NCBI RefSeq assembly: GCF_002811875.1
Contig: NZ_NPDZ01000001.1
Coordinates: 744,001 to 808,000 of the forward strand
Source: Leptospira perolatii
GTDB taxonomy: Bacteria; Spirochaetota; Leptospiria; Leptospirales; Leptospiraceae
Reading direction: 5' to 3'
DNA: 64,000 bases
Both the position numbers and the translations under genes were made by a program. How positions within the stretch are numbered: the stretch's first letter is position 1; each line of letters opens with the position of its first letter. Positions 25,239 through 35,000 of the stretch are shown here, piece after piece. The notes under the pieces are model-generated. The model made no database searches. It saw nothing but the letters and a program-made list of their open reading frames with translations, and was not told the origin of the DNA.

Positions 25239-25250
25239 TAGGAGTTAGAG

Positions 25251-25724
25251 ATGTCTAGAAGAAGAGGAAAGGTAGAACCACGCAAGATCCAACCGGATCC
25301 AGTTTATGGAGACGCACAAATTGCGAAATTCATCAACTGTCTGATGGTAGACGGAAAGAAGTCAGTCGCCGAGAAATTATTCTTTGATGCTTTAGAAATT
25401 ATTCAAAAGAAAACCGGAAACGATCCTTACACTACGTTTAAAGAAGCTCTTGAGAATGTAAAACCTCAAGTAGAAGTAAAATCACGTAGAGTGGGTGGGG
25501 TTACTTACCAAGTTCCAATCGAAGTTCGTCCAGAGCGTCGCTTGGCTCTCGGAATCCGCTGGTTGATCCGCTATTCTCGTGAGAGAAACGAGAAGAGCAT
25601 GGCAAACAAGTTGGCTGCCGAGTTCATCGAAGCGCAAAAAGGAACCGGATCTGCGATTAAGAAGAAGGAAGACATCCGTAAGATGGCAGACGCAAACAAA
25701 GCGTTCAGCCACTATCGCTGGTAA
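25251..25724 (+). CDS. rpsG: 30S ribosomal protein S7
   Basis: 157 residues, normal S7. It nucleates the 30S head by binding 16S rRNA. N-terminal [20 protein letters not shown]; centre [25 protein letters not shown]-terminal helix ending [14 protein letters not shown] Shine-Dalgarno before the ATG. Unlike the classical str operon, fusA and tuf do not follow: a strong terminator ends the unit. Confidence 0.98.
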   Translation: MSRRRGKVEPRKIQPDPVYGDAQIAKFINCLMVDGKKSVAEKLFFDALEIIQKKTGNDPYTTFKEALENVKPQVEVKSRRVGGVTYQVPIEVRPERRLALGIRWLIRYSRERNEKSMANKLAAEFIEAQKGTGSAIKKKEDIRKMADANKAFSHYRW

Positions 25725-25790
25725 TTCCGAAAGTATTATTGTAGTCAGAGAACTTTTTACGGTTCTCTTTCGAATCCTAAAATTGATCTT

Positions 25791-25818
25791 AAGGAGAGAA
25801 GAAATTCTCTCCTTTTTT
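25791..25818 (+). terminator. Intrinsic terminator of the rpoBC-rpsLG operon
   Basis: A 10-bp perfect stem AAGGAGAGAA/TTCTCTCCTT closed by a GAAA tetraloop (25791-25814), immediately followed by TTTT. It lies 67 bp after rpsG and just before the convergent cyclase gene. Confidence 0.9.
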
Positions 25819-25822
25819 ATTT

Positions 25823-26443
25823 CTAATATAGAAGTCTAAAAGCTTTTGAAGTTCCAGCGGGCGCTTCTGAAAGTTGTTCGAATTTAAAACCGTTCTTGGA
25901 AGCTTCCTGAAAAACGGAATCTGTCACTAGGATTTCTCCAGCCTCTGCAGTATCTTCACCTAGTTTGCTTGCTGAGTTTACTTCGGAACCGAATACATCC
26001 GAATCTCCGATTTTTAAAACTTTCCCGTATCCAAGTCCGACACAGAGCAGAATTTTTTCTTCAGGTATCTTATCCTTATTGTAAGTCAGCAGTTCCTTTT
26101 GCATTCGAATTGCCGACTGAATTCCTTTGCCTACATTTCTGAAAATGACCAGCAAACTATCTCCTTCCGATTTCAGAAGAATTCCGTCGTGGTCTTCTAT
26201 GACCGGGATTAGGATTCTTTCTGATTCGTGAATAGTTTGCAAAAAATGAATGATCCCGAACTTTTCTACGCCTCTCGAAAATCCGGAAAGATCCGTGAAC
26301 ATGACACACCATTCTTCTCCGAAAAGGTCCCATATTCGCTTATCAACATTTTCTTTATTTGCTCCGGGTTGTAATCTGTCCTGGATTAATTTTTCAAGAC
26401 GGTCTTCGGATGCACTGGTCGCGATGGTTCGTTTATAGCCCAT
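25823..26443 (-). CDS. Class III adenylate/guanylate cyclase-domain protein, Arg-to-Lys variant
   Basis: 206 residues with a single catalytic domain (~43-185) and a short N-terminal helix. Metal Asp residues are Asp51 (FTDLSGFS) and Asp95 (KSEGDSLL), 44 apart as in active enzymes. Purine-selecting residues Lys91 and Asp149 (DVFGSEVN) are of the adenylate-cyclase type, and transition-state Asn156 is present. However, the partner Arg (VNxASR) is Lys160. Activity may be reduced or the substrate different. There is no membrane segment or sensor domain. It is convergent with rpsG. Confidence 0.85.
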   Translation of the reverse strand: MGYKRTIATSASEDRLEKLIQDRLQPGANKENVDKRIWDLFGEEWCVMFTDLSGFSRGVEKFGIIHFLQTIHESERILIPVIEDHDGILLKSEGDSLLVIFRNVGKGIQSAIRMQKELLTYNKDKIPEEKILLCVGLGYGKVLKIGDSDVFGSEVNSASKLGEDTAEAGEILVTDSVFQEASKNGFKFEQLSEAPAGTSKAFRLLY

Positions 26444-26533
26444 AAGTTTGCTATTCTTATCCTTTGCCCGAGCTCTCGTCTATAAAATATTGGAAAAGAA
26501 GCGGATTAGTGTTCCACGATGAACTTCTAAAAG

Positions 26534-27178
26534 TTACAGATTTGCTTTCGCTCTTTCTTCAGCGATGCGTATAAGGTCTAGTAGCCTTAACTCGATTAAT
26601 TTTTGCGCCTCTCTTAGAAGAGCTTTTCCGTCCGTTTGGTCCACGATCAAAGTGAACCGGACCAAACTTCCGACTGTGTGAGTAAAAAACAAAGCGAATG
26701 GTTTTACTTCGCTTTTCTTTAAAGCAGGAATGGCCTTAAGAATTACGTCGCTAAAAAGGTCGGCGTTGCGATAGCTGTCGTCTGCATCCAGTTTGACGAG
26801 TTTTGGATCCGCTTGTATGCCTGCCCAAATATTGGATAAAGCGGGATCCTCTACAAAAAAGTTTACGAATACTTTAAGTGATTTAGGGACAGCCTCGAAT
26901 AAAGCTTCTAGGTCATTGATTTCGCTGATTTCATTTCGGAGAGCAGTGTGAATCGACTCGAAGTAGTCGGTCATGATTCTCATCAACAGAGAGCTTTTAT
27001 CCGGAAAGTATTGATAGACCGAGCTAATTGGAATCCCGGCATTAGTAGCTATCTCTCTCATACTGACCGCATCGTTCCCAAATTGGCCGATTAAATCGCG
27101 GGCAGTATTTAGGATAAGATCTACCCGTTCTCTACTTCGAGTTTGACTCGGCTTCCTTCTTATAATCGGCTTATTCAT
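26534..27178 (-). CDS. TetR-family transcriptional regulator
   Basis: About 214 residues from ATG 27178; a TTG at 27217 would add 13. N-terminal HTH: RVDLILNTARDLIGQFGNDA then MREIATNAGIPISSVYQYFPDKSSLLMRI (tetR_N, recognition helix SSVYQYF). The C-terminal ligand/dimer domain is unassigned. It is divergent from the FMO gene, with an inverted repeat in the shared 163-bp region. It therefore most likely represses the monooxygenase and itself; the inducing ligand is unknown. Confidence 0.88.
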   Translation of the reverse strand: MNKPIIRRKPSQTRSRERVDLILNTARDLIGQFGNDAVSMREIATNAGIPISSVYQYFPDKSSLLMRIMTDYFESIHTALRNEISEINDLEALFEAVPKSLKVFVNFFVEDPALSNIWAGIQADPKLVKLDADDSYRNADLFSDVILKAIPALKKSEVKPFALFFTHTVGSLVRFTLIVDQTDGKALLREAQKLIELRLLDLIRIAEERAKANL

Positions 27179-27255
27179 GCTCAAATAGAATCCATTCTGA
27201 GTTTGGTTATCTGGCAACTTTTTTTCTTTTGGTCAAGATCGGGTCCTATTTTCAG

Positions 27256-27314
27256 TTGACTAATATCAATAATATGAACAATGCTCATGAAAATGTGTTC
27301 ATTGATCATATATT
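27256..27314. promoter_or_regulatory. Operator-like inverted repeat between TetR and FMO genes
   Basis: Arms AATATGAACAATG (27271-27283) and CATTGATCATATATT (27300-27314) are near-perfect reverse complements (11 of 13) with 16 bp between them. They lie just downstream of a -35-like TTGACT (27256-27261). The location between divergent genes suits a TetR operator blocking the FMO promoter. Confidence 0.5.
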
Positions 27315-27341
27315 GTTAATCGAAGAGTAAGGAGAAAAACC

Positions 27342-28790
27342 ATGGCAAAAAAATCCCAAGAGACCGCAATTAAGGACAAATCCGATCACTATTGTATTAT
27401 CGGAGCCGGTCCTGCCGGGTTGGCGATGGCAAGGTCCTTTCTATTGAAAGGAGTTCCTTTTGATGTGTTTGAAAAGCATTCCGATGTGGGTGGAATCTGG
27501 GACCCAAAAAACCAAGGTTCTCCGATTTATAAGTCTGCGCACTTTATCTCTTCAAAAACTCTATCCGGGTATTTTGATTTTCCAATGCCGGAGGAGTATC
27601 CGGACTATCCTTCCAATCAGTTGATCCTGCAATACCATAAATCTTTTGCAAAGACATACCACTTGTACGACCACGTTACTTTCAATATGCCGATTCAGAA
27701 TATAGTCAAAGAGGAGAAAGGCTGGATCGTGACTTTAAAAAATGGCGAAAAGATTCAGTACAAAGGGGTCGTGTGCGCTACTGGAATTACCTGGGATCCA
27801 AATCAGCCTACTCTTCCGGGTCGTTTTAATGGAGAGCAGATGCACTCGGTTAAGTATGATGACCCAAGCATCTTTAAAGGAAAGAAAGTTTTAATTATCG
27901 GTGCAGGTAATTCGGGTTGCGATATTGCTTGCGATGCGGCTACGACCGCGGATAACGCATTTATCAGCGTGCGCAGAGGATATTACTTTATTCCGAAACA
28001 TATTTTCGGTGTACCTGCTGACGTTTTCGGCGAAGGATCAACCTGGATGCCCGCTTGGATGTCCACGCCGATCTTTGAATTCCTATTAAACAAAATTGTG
28101 ATGGGAGATCTTAGAAAAGTAGGTTTGCCAAAACCCGACCACCATATTTTGGAAACACATCCGATCGCGAACGATCAACTTATTCATAATTTAAGACATG
28201 GTAATATTCAGGCAAAACCGGATGTCACACGCTTGGACGGAGACTTTGTGGAATTCAAAGACGGAAGCCGAGAAAAAGTTGATCTGATCGTTTATGCTAC
28301 CGGTTACAATTGGTCAATTCCGTACATGGATAAGTCTTACTTCATTTGGAGAGGAGGTAGGCCAGATCTTTATTTGTCTCTCTTTAGCAGAGATCACGAG
28401 GATCTTTATGCTCTTGGGTACATGGAAACTGATGGCGGGGCATACAAAATGTACGATGAGATGGCAGATTTAATTTCTTCTTATGTTGCCTCGAAAAGAA
28501 ACGGAAGCAAATCCGAAAAGAAATTCAAGCAGCTCATCGAAAAAGATCATCCGGTTTTGAACGGAGGAGTGAAATACCTGAAGATCGATCGAAACGCAGT
28601 TTACGTCAATAAGCATGCGTACCTCGGATACTTAAAGAAGCTGAGAAGAAACATCGGATGGTCTCCGCTAAAACCGGGCATGTACGAATCTCTCAAAAAT
28701 TCTAGGAAGTCGAGCCAACAAGAGAAATCGAATTTTAGTTCTGAAGCAAGTCCTGGCATGGAAAGACAAGCACAGGAAGTTGCAGGCTAA
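27342..28790 (+). CDS. Flavin-containing monooxygenase (class B)
   Basis: 482 residues. FAD site GAGPAG (21-26) followed by the FEKHSDVGGIW segment, the FMO fingerprint FNGEQMHSVKY (162-172; FxGxxxHxxxY), NADPH site GAGNSG (187-192) and the C-terminal ATGY motif (VYATGYNW). Such enzymes oxygenate nucleophilic N/S centres or ketones with NADPH and O2. AAGGAGAAAAACC upstream is a good Shine-Dalgarno. Likely controlled by the divergent TetR; substrate not predictable. Downstream usp and crcB have their own promoter. Confidence 0.88.
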   Translation: MAKKSQETAIKDKSDHYCIIGAGPAGLAMARSFLLKGVPFDVFEKHSDVGGIWDPKNQGSPIYKSAHFISSKTLSGYFDFPMPEEYPDYPSNQLILQYHKSFAKTYHLYDHVTFNMPIQNIVKEEKGWIVTLKNGEKIQYKGVVCATGITWDPNQPTLPGRFNGEQMHSVKYDDPSIFKGKKVLIIGAGNSGCDIACDAATTADNAFISVRRGYYFIPKHIFGVPADVFGEGSTWMPAWMSTPIFEFLLNKIVMGDLRKVGLPKPDHHILETHPIANDQLIHNLRHGNIQAKPDVTRLDGDFVEFKDGSREKVDLIVYATGYNWSIPYMDKSYFIWRGGRPDLYLSLFSRDHEDLYALGYMETDGGAYKMYDEMADLISSYVASKRNGSKSEKKFKQLIEKDHPVLNGGVKYLKIDRNAVYVNKHAYLGYLKKLRRNIGWSPLKPGMYESLKNSRKSSQQEKSNFSSEASPGMERQAQEVAG

Positions 28791-28802
28791 GTTCGCTTTA
28801 AC

Positions 28803-28842
28803 TTGACATCCTTTAACTCTACGGTATACAGATGCACCAGTG
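28803..28842 (+). promoter_or_regulatory. Strong promoter with near-leaderless start for the UspA gene
   Basis: TTGACA (28803-28808), 16-bp spacer, TATACA (28825-28830). The expected transcription start (about 28837) is only a few bases from the GTG start codon at 28840, and no Shine-Dalgarno precedes it, so the mRNA appears leaderless or nearly so. Confidence 0.6.
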
Positions 28843-29613
28843 TACCGTTCCATTTTAGTTGGCCAAGATAGCTCTGTCCAAAGTAGAAAAGCTTTAGATT
28901 TTGCTCTATGGGTGGCAAGGGTTACGTCCGCGAGATTAACTCTTGCACACCTCTACGCTCGCAAACTTCCTCAACCCCCGGCTGCATCTGAGAAGCACGA
29001 GAAGGACGTCCTAGAAAAGCGCCTTCGTGAATGTAAAAAGATAACTAAAAATGTGGAGTCTAGGTTCATTACCGGGTGGGGTGCTTCAGCTTTGGTCAAA
29101 GAATCAAATTGGTACGATTTAGTTGTTCTTGGGAAAAGAGGTTTAAACTTCCAAAAAAGCGGCGCAAAGATCGGCTCGTTGTCAAGAGCATTCCTTCTAT
29201 CGAGTCCGTCTCCGGTTTTACTTGCGGATGATTCTTTGGAACTTCCAGAATCTATATTAGTATTATTTGATGGAACTTCCGATGCGTGCAAGGCTTTGCG
29301 AACCGCTGTAATGCTTTCTGAGGAAAGGAAACTGGAATTGCACATTGCTACCGTAAACAGATTTTTCCAGCGGAGACCCGAAATTGAAAGGGCAATGAAA
29401 TATGCCTCTGATTTTGGAATTAAAGCAAAATCTCATCGCTTGAAATCTGGACGCAGACATTTGAAAAATCTAATCGAATCTTTGCAGATCCATCTTACTT
29501 TTTTGCCCGCGCTCGCCGAACAAGGATTTGCGACGAATCTAGCGATTTTCTTGGCAAGTGAGACATCATCTTCGATTTTTGTACCAGAAGGAAAGGTCCC
29601 TCCTATTTACTAG
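28840..29613 (+). CDS. Tandem universal stress protein (UspA family)
   Basis: 257 residues forming two Usp domains, ~1-140 and ~145-257. Domain 1 begins YRSILVGQDSSVQSRKALDFA and contains DLVVLGKRGLNF...GSLSRAFLLSSPSPVLL, close to the G-2x-G-9x-G(S/T) nucleotide motif. Domain 2 begins SILVLFDGTSDACKALRTA and has lost the glycine motif, so only one ATP site is likely. GTG start with a promoter immediately upstream. Cytoplasmic stress protein; one base separates its stop from crcB. Confidence 0.82.
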   Translation: MYRSILVGQDSSVQSRKALDFALWVARVTSARLTLAHLYARKLPQPPAASEKHEKDVLEKRLRECKKITKNVESRFITGWGASALVKESNWYDLVVLGKRGLNFQKSGAKIGSLSRAFLLSSPSPVLLADDSLELPESILVLFDGTSDACKALRTAVMLSEERKLELHIATVNRFFQRRPEIERAMKYASDFGIKAKSHRLKSGRRHLKNLIESLQIHLTFLPALAEQGFATNLAIFLASETSSSIFVPEGKVPPIY

Positions 29614-29614
29614 A

Positions 29615-29995
29615 ATGAACGCAATTTACTGGATCATTCCCGCGGGGATACTCGGGGTACTCGCAAGATATTATACTAGCTTGGCTGTCCTCAGAATTTG
29701 GACTCTAGATTTCCCATTTGCTACTTTCTTGGTCAATATAGTCGGTGCTTTCTTGATCGGAATTGTATTCGGTACGGAGGGAGACAAGACGATTCTGCCG
29801 GCCCACCTTCGTGCAGGAATTACGGTGGGCTTTTTGGGCGGTTTTACTACCTTTTCCACTTTTTGTTTGGAGATAGTTCGCCTCTTGGAATCCGGAAACT
29901 TTCTTCTCGCGATCGGTTACTTTTTTCTATCGAACTTGTTTGGAGTTTTGTTTTGTTTGGCGGGAGTCGCCTTGGGGAGATTTCTGTTTTTTTAG
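29615..29995 (+). CDS. crcB: Fluoride channel CrcB/Fluc
   Basis: 126 residues with four transmembrane helices, the normal size of a Fluc subunit, which dimerises to export fluoride. Signature blocks: FATFLVNIVGAFLIGIVFG (conserved Asn) and VGFLGGFTTFSTFCLE (TM3 break with FTTFST). The start ATG is 1 bp after the Usp stop, so translation is coupled. No crcB/fluoride riboswitch is visible because there is no leader. It converges with the GNAT gene, with 2 bp between stops. Confidence 0.93.
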   Translation: MNAIYWIIPAGILGVLARYYTSLAVLRIWTLDFPFATFLVNIVGAFLIGIVFGTEGDKTILPAHLRAGITVGFLGGFTTFSTFCLEIVRLLESGNFLLAIGYFFLSNLFGVLFCLAGVALGRFLFF

Positions 29996-29997
29996 GC

Positions 29998-30423
29998 TTA
30001 GATATACTTCACTAGATAGTAACAATTGTATCCTTTTGGATAATCTTCGATAGTTCCGAACACTTTGTATCCTTCCTTTAAATAAAAATCTGGAGCTTGG
30101 AAAGTAAAAGTATTTCCGTATACTACAGTGCAGTCAAATTTTTTGGCTGCTTCTTCGGCCTTGCGTAATAGGATCTTTCCTAACCCTTGCTTTCTGAATT
30201 TCTCGTGAACCCATAAGCATTGCAAATTCATTCCGCGAAAATACATGATTGCAAGTAATCCACCCACAATCTGATCCCCGTCCTTTGCCAAAATGCTAAT
30301 ATAATCAAAGGGTTCTAACCGTGGATCCTTGTGCTTCGACGTGCTAAATTCTCTGAGTTGACCCCAAAGGAATTCCTGCAATTCGTCGGAAGGGTTTCTG
30401 ATTTGTTCGAATTCTAAATCCAA
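29998..30423 (-). CDS. GNAT-family N-acetyltransferase
   Basis: 141 residues. The acetyl-CoA-binding motif A is LWVHEKFRKQGLGKILLRKAE (R/Q-x-x-G-x-G/A as KQGLGK). The C-terminal YLKEGYKVFGTIEDYP is motif B-like. The N terminus and the DPRLEPF segment are typical of small GNATs of unknown acceptor. Third gene of the minus-strand birA-coaX-GNAT unit, 11 bp after coaX. Confidence 0.88.
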   Translation of the reverse strand: MDLEFEQIRNPSDELQEFLWGQLREFSTSKHKDPRLEPFDYISILAKDGDQIVGGLLAIMYFRGMNLQCLWVHEKFRKQGLGKILLRKAEEAAKKFDCTVVYGNTFTFQAPDFYLKEGYKVFGTIEDYPKGYNCYYLVKYI

Positions 30424-30434
30424 ATTATAATCTC

Positions 30435-31214
30435 TTAATGTTCGGAATTCATTTCGTACAAGATTTGTAAACCTCGTAATGTCAAGAGCGGCTCGATTCG
30501 ATCGAACAACCCTGGATGCGCGGCATCGATCGTTGTGACCAGGCCGCCGGTTCCGATTACTTTGTAATCGCTTCCGTATTTAGATTTGATTTCTCGAATG
30601 ATTCCCTCCAATAGTCCTGTCCAACCGTAGAAGAAACCCGCTTGAATCGATTCAACTGTTGAGTCCCCGAGTATTTTGGATGGAGCCTGAAATACAATCG
30701 GAGGTAGCTGGGCGGTATTTCTAGTAAGTGCATCCATAGACACTTTGAGCCCCGGTGCAATGACACCGCCTATGTAAGACGGTGTATCGTCGACTACGCA
30801 AAATGTAGTCGCAGTCCCGAGATCTATAATTATGGATTTTCCGGGATGATCTATGATTGCCGCTGTTGCGTTCACTAATCGGTCAGCCCCTATTTCAAAG
30901 GGTCTCGCATACTTGATTTTAAAGGGCAATTTCATTTGGTAGTGAACTTGCACAGGATTGATTTCGAACCAATCATGCATCATTCTTTCCAAGATCGGAT
31001 TCAATGTGGGAACTACAGAAGAATATATCCCGCCCTTGATCGAAGAGCTTGCGATTTCAAATTCTCTTAAAAAGCCTCGGAGAAATAAGCCCCATTCATC
31101 CGAAGTTCTGTCCCTTCTAGTGACGGTTCTTTTATGAAAGATCGGTTCTTTGGCCCCATCCCGAAAAATTCCGAAAACTGTGTTCGTATTTCCTATATCG
31201 ACAACGAGAATCAT
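30435..31214 (-). CDS. coaX: Type III pantothenate kinase
   Basis: 259 residues, normal CoaX length. It performs the first step of CoA synthesis and has the ASKHA fold. Phosphate-binding N terminus [16 protein letters not shown], pantothenate pocket [14 protein letters not shown] and [14 protein letters not shown], followed by [15 protein letters not shown]. The GTGG strand is [11 protein letters not shown]. It lies 2 bp after birA, so the two cofactor genes are co-transcribed, as in many bacteria. Confidence 0.95.
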   Translation of the reverse strand: MILVVDIGNTNTVFGIFRDGAKEPIFHKRTVTRRDRTSDEWGLFLRGFLREFEIASSSIKGGIYSSVVPTLNPILERMMHDWFEINPVQVHYQMKLPFKIKYARPFEIGADRLVNATAAIIDHPGKSIIIDLGTATTFCVVDDTPSYIGGVIAPGLKVSMDALTRNTAQLPPIVFQAPSKILGDSTVESIQAGFFYGWTGLLEGIIREIKSKYGSDYKVIGTGGLVTTIDAAHPGLFDRIEPLLTLRGLQILYEMNSEH

Positions 31215-31216
31215 TT

Positions 31217-31984
31217 CTACTCCAAGGATCTGAATTCATCCGGTGTGTCAATAAATTCGATGACCTTTCCATTTGGAGACCGAACTAACATTCTGCCTGC
31301 AGAATCGATTCCTAAAAGCTGTCCGCTCTTTTGTTCTCTCATTTCCGTATAAAAGACTTTTTGGTCTTTCCAAAGCAGGTGCTCGTTGATAAACGAAAGT
31401 TCTTCCGTAGGTTCCGAGTCTCTTTGTATGGCCAATGCGGCGTCGTTTATCAACGGTATCAGAGTTTCTAATAGAGCGTGTTTCTTATTTGCGTTCGCTG
31501 GATCTGCTGTTACGAATCCTGCGTCCGGTAAATTCTCTGGGATTTCTTTAGGATCTCCCAAAAGGTTGATTCCAATTCCAACGATCCAGTCCCAGTGAGA
31601 ACCTTCTTGTTCTGTTTCGATTAATATTCCGCAGACTTTTTTGTCTCTTACGAATATGTCGTTTGGCCATTTGATTTTCAGTTCATTCACAGAGATCGAA
31701 TTTTTGTAGGTAGAAAGTAAGGCCTTTGCGACCGCAGAGCCTACCATGATGGAAAATAGGTTGGGGGAAGGTACATCTCCAGTCGATCTGAGTTTTCCGG
31801 AAAATATGATGGATTCCTTCCCTAAAATTGTCCAGGTTCTACCCTTTCTACCCTTTCCAGAACTTTGAGAATCGGCTAATATCCAGGTACCCGGTGAAAA
31901 TTCCTTTTGTTTGACTAGAGAATTGGTAGAATTCGCTTCTTTTAGGAAAATCCCCTTATCGAAATCTAGAAGTTGAAAAGACAT
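31217..31984 (-). CDS. birA: Biotin-[acetyl-CoA-carboxylase] ligase, monofunctional
   Basis: 255 residues. Catalytic loop [15 protein letters not shown] (GRGRxGR variant with Lys at the first Arg), and the [22 protein letters not shown] block binds biotinyl-AMP. The C-terminal cap domain is present. There is no N-terminal winged HTH, so it is a group I ligase that attaches biotin to carboxylase carriers and is not a repressor. First gene of birA-coaX-GNAT. Confidence 0.93.
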   Translation of the reverse strand: MSFQLLDFDKGIFLKEANSTNSLVKQKEFSPGTWILADSQSSGKGRKGRTWTILGKESIIFSGKLRSTGDVPSPNLFSIMVGSAVAKALLSTYKNSISVNELKIKWPNDIFVRDKKVCGILIETEQEGSHWDWIVGIGINLLGDPKEIPENLPDAGFVTADPANANKKHALLETLIPLINDAALAIQRDSEPTEELSFINEHLLWKDQKVFYTEMREQKSGQLLGIDSAGRMLVRSPNGKVIEFIDTPDEFRSLE

Positions 31985-32077
31985 GCCAAACTTCTAATTT
32001 GAAACGGATTCGGTCTCAAGAAAAAATCAGGCACTTGAAGAATTTTCAGCGGTCGAATTCACTAGGCTAGGTCTCAC

Positions 32078-35000
32078 TTGCTTTCAGAAGTTTCCATACG
32101 AAATCCGATTTTTTCCTGGATGATGATGACAGCCCTAATTCTTCTCGGCGGGATTGGCTTTTCCAGGATGGGTCTTTCTCAAATGCCCGACGTAGATTTC
32201 CCAATCGTGAACGTCGGTTTATTTTTGGAAGGCGCAAATGCTCGCGTTATGGAGACAGATGTTGTTGATCCGATCGAAGAGGCTCTGCTTACAGTCGAGG
32301 GAGTAGTAGAAGTTCGCTCTGTTTCCGCCGACAATTCTGCAAATGTCACTGTAGAGCTCGAGCTCAGCAGAAATGTGGATGTCGCGCTTCAGGAAATTCA
32401 GACCAAGATCGCCCAAGTTTCCAACAAATTACCGGACGCCTTGGACCCGCCGGTTTTGACTAAGGCGAATCCGGATGATACTCCCATTATTTGGGTCGCT
32501 TTGACTGCGGAAGGAAAATCCGAAAAGGAAAAGATGATCTATGTGAAGGACTTCCTAAAAGATAAATTCCAAAAGGTACAGGGAGTCGGGGAAATCTATC
32601 TAGGAGGTTATGTAGACAGAACGATCAACGTATACTTGGATCCGATACTGCTTACAAGATATGAAATTACTGTAAATGATATCATCAGTACTCTCCAAGA
32701 GCAAAATATAGAAGTTCCGTCCGGCAGGTTGCAAAACAAAGACTCCGAAATTTCCTTACGCGCTGTCGGCGATGTTCCTACTGTAGAACAATTTCGTAAT
32801 ATATTTCTAAACTCCAGAAGTGGAGTACCCTTATTCCGACCTATTCGCTTAAAGGAAATAGCTGAAGTTGAAGACGGCCTGGACGAGGTAAGAAGAATTT
32901 CCAGATACAATTCTATTTCTGCAGTTGGCTTAGGAATTAAGAAAGTCAAAGGATCGAACGCAGTAGAAGTCGCGGATCGAGTCAAAGCAAAGGTCTTAGA
33001 GTTAGGTCCGCAGTTGGCTCCTGGATATCAGCTCAATATTACCACGGATAATACTCAATACATTCGAGATTCAGTAAACGAGTTGAATTTCACATTGGTT
33101 CTTTCCGCTCTTCTCACGGGGCTTGTGTGTAGGTTCTTTTTAGGAAATTGGAAAAGCACCGGAAACGTGTTACTTGCGATTCCGACTTCCATTATCGGGA
33201 CATTCCTTTTTCTTTACTTTTCTGGATTTACACTCAATACATTCACTCTCCTCGGGCTTGCTTTGGCGACAGGTATCGTTGTCGACGATGCCATAATGGT
33301 ATTAGAAAATATTAATAGACACAGGGATCTCGGAAAATCTTGGATGCAAGCTGCATTGGACGGTTCTTCCGAAATCAGGTTTGCTGCCTTGTCTGCTACT
33401 CTTGCAATTGTGGCGATCTTTCTCCCGGTCGCATTCATGTCGGGCATCATTGGAAAGTATTTTCTAGAATTCGGTATCACGATTTCGGTTGCTGTGGTTC
33501 TTTCTTTGTTTGAGGCACTCAGCTTTACATCGATGCGGGCATCTAGATTTAGATCAGGAACTCAATCTTTTTTGCCGGGGAAATCGGCATCAGGTGCATT
33601 TGTCCCGAACTTTGTAAAAGCGGCGCTGAACTATTCTCCGTTTCGGTGGATTGACCCTTGGATGGAAAACTTCATGGATTGGTCCGCCAGATTCTATTCA
33701 AGAATTTTGAATATAGTCTTAGAGCATCCGCGCAAAATACTCTTGGCATCTACGTTGTTCTTTTGCGTTTCTCTCGGATTCTTTTTCCTTTTGCGAAAGG
33801 AGTTTATTCCACCGCAAGATATGGGCAAGTTCTTGTTAAGGGCAAAACTTCCGATCGGTTCTTCGATTTATAAAACCGACGATGAAATGAAGAAGGTAGA
33901 AAAATATCTTTCCAAAAGGCCGGAGTTAGAAAAGCAGTTCGTCGCGATTGGTGGTTTTGGGGGAGGGGAGCCTAGTTCTGCTATGTTCTTTATCACGATG
34001 AAGGATTTTGGAAAAAGACCAGGTAACCCGGCGACAGGCAATGAATATACTCAGAGTGATGTATTCAAAGAGTTGCGATCTGAATTGCCAAAAATTGTAC
34101 CTGAAGCCAAATTCTCGATCCAGGATTTTTCACAGAGAGGTTTTTCTGCAGGAAGAGGGTACCCCGTGGAACTTGTGCTTACAGGTCCAAATTGGGAACA
34201 GCTTGCCCTTACTTCTGAAAGGATAGAAAAAAAACTGCATGATAGCGGAGTGCTGTTAGATGTAGACTCAGACTATGTTACTGGGCAAACTGAGATCAGA
34301 CTGATACCAAATCGAATCGCGGCAGCTTCTCGCGGTGTGAGCATGGCGAATATCGGAAATACGATCGGACCTCTGATGGGTGGAAAGAAAGTGAGCAGGT
34401 TTACCGAGAACGGGCGCAGTTACGACGTAAGGGTAAAAATTCGAAAAGAGCAGGGGGCAAAGGCAGACATTATCCCGAATATATCGGTTCGGAATACGTA
34501 TAACGAAATTGTTCGGTTAAGAGAAGTACTGAATTTGGAAGAATCATCTAGTCTCCAGAATATCACGAGAGTGGACAGGCAAAGAACAATCAAACTTTTC
34601 GGGAATCCAGCGCCAGAGCTTGGACAGAATAAGGCCACCGAAGAATCGATCAAGCTCGCCAAAGAAATCCTACCCCCTGGATACAGAATCGATGTGACCG
34701 GATCTGCAAAGACTGCCAAAGAATCTTCCGAAAGCCTTGTCTTTGCTCTAGTGTTGGGGATCGTCCTGTCTTATATGATTCTCGCTAGTCAGTTCAATAG
34801 TTTAAGACAGCCTTTGTACATCTTGCTTTCGATGCCATTCAGCTTTTCCGGTGCGTTGATCGCCTTATACCTGTTCGGTCAGTCGTTTAATATGTACAGT
34901 TTTATCGGGTTGATTCTGTTACTCGGACTAGTCAAAAAGAACTCTATTTTGTTAGTAGAATTCGTAAATCACATCCGATCTTCCGGAAAGAACATCTCGG

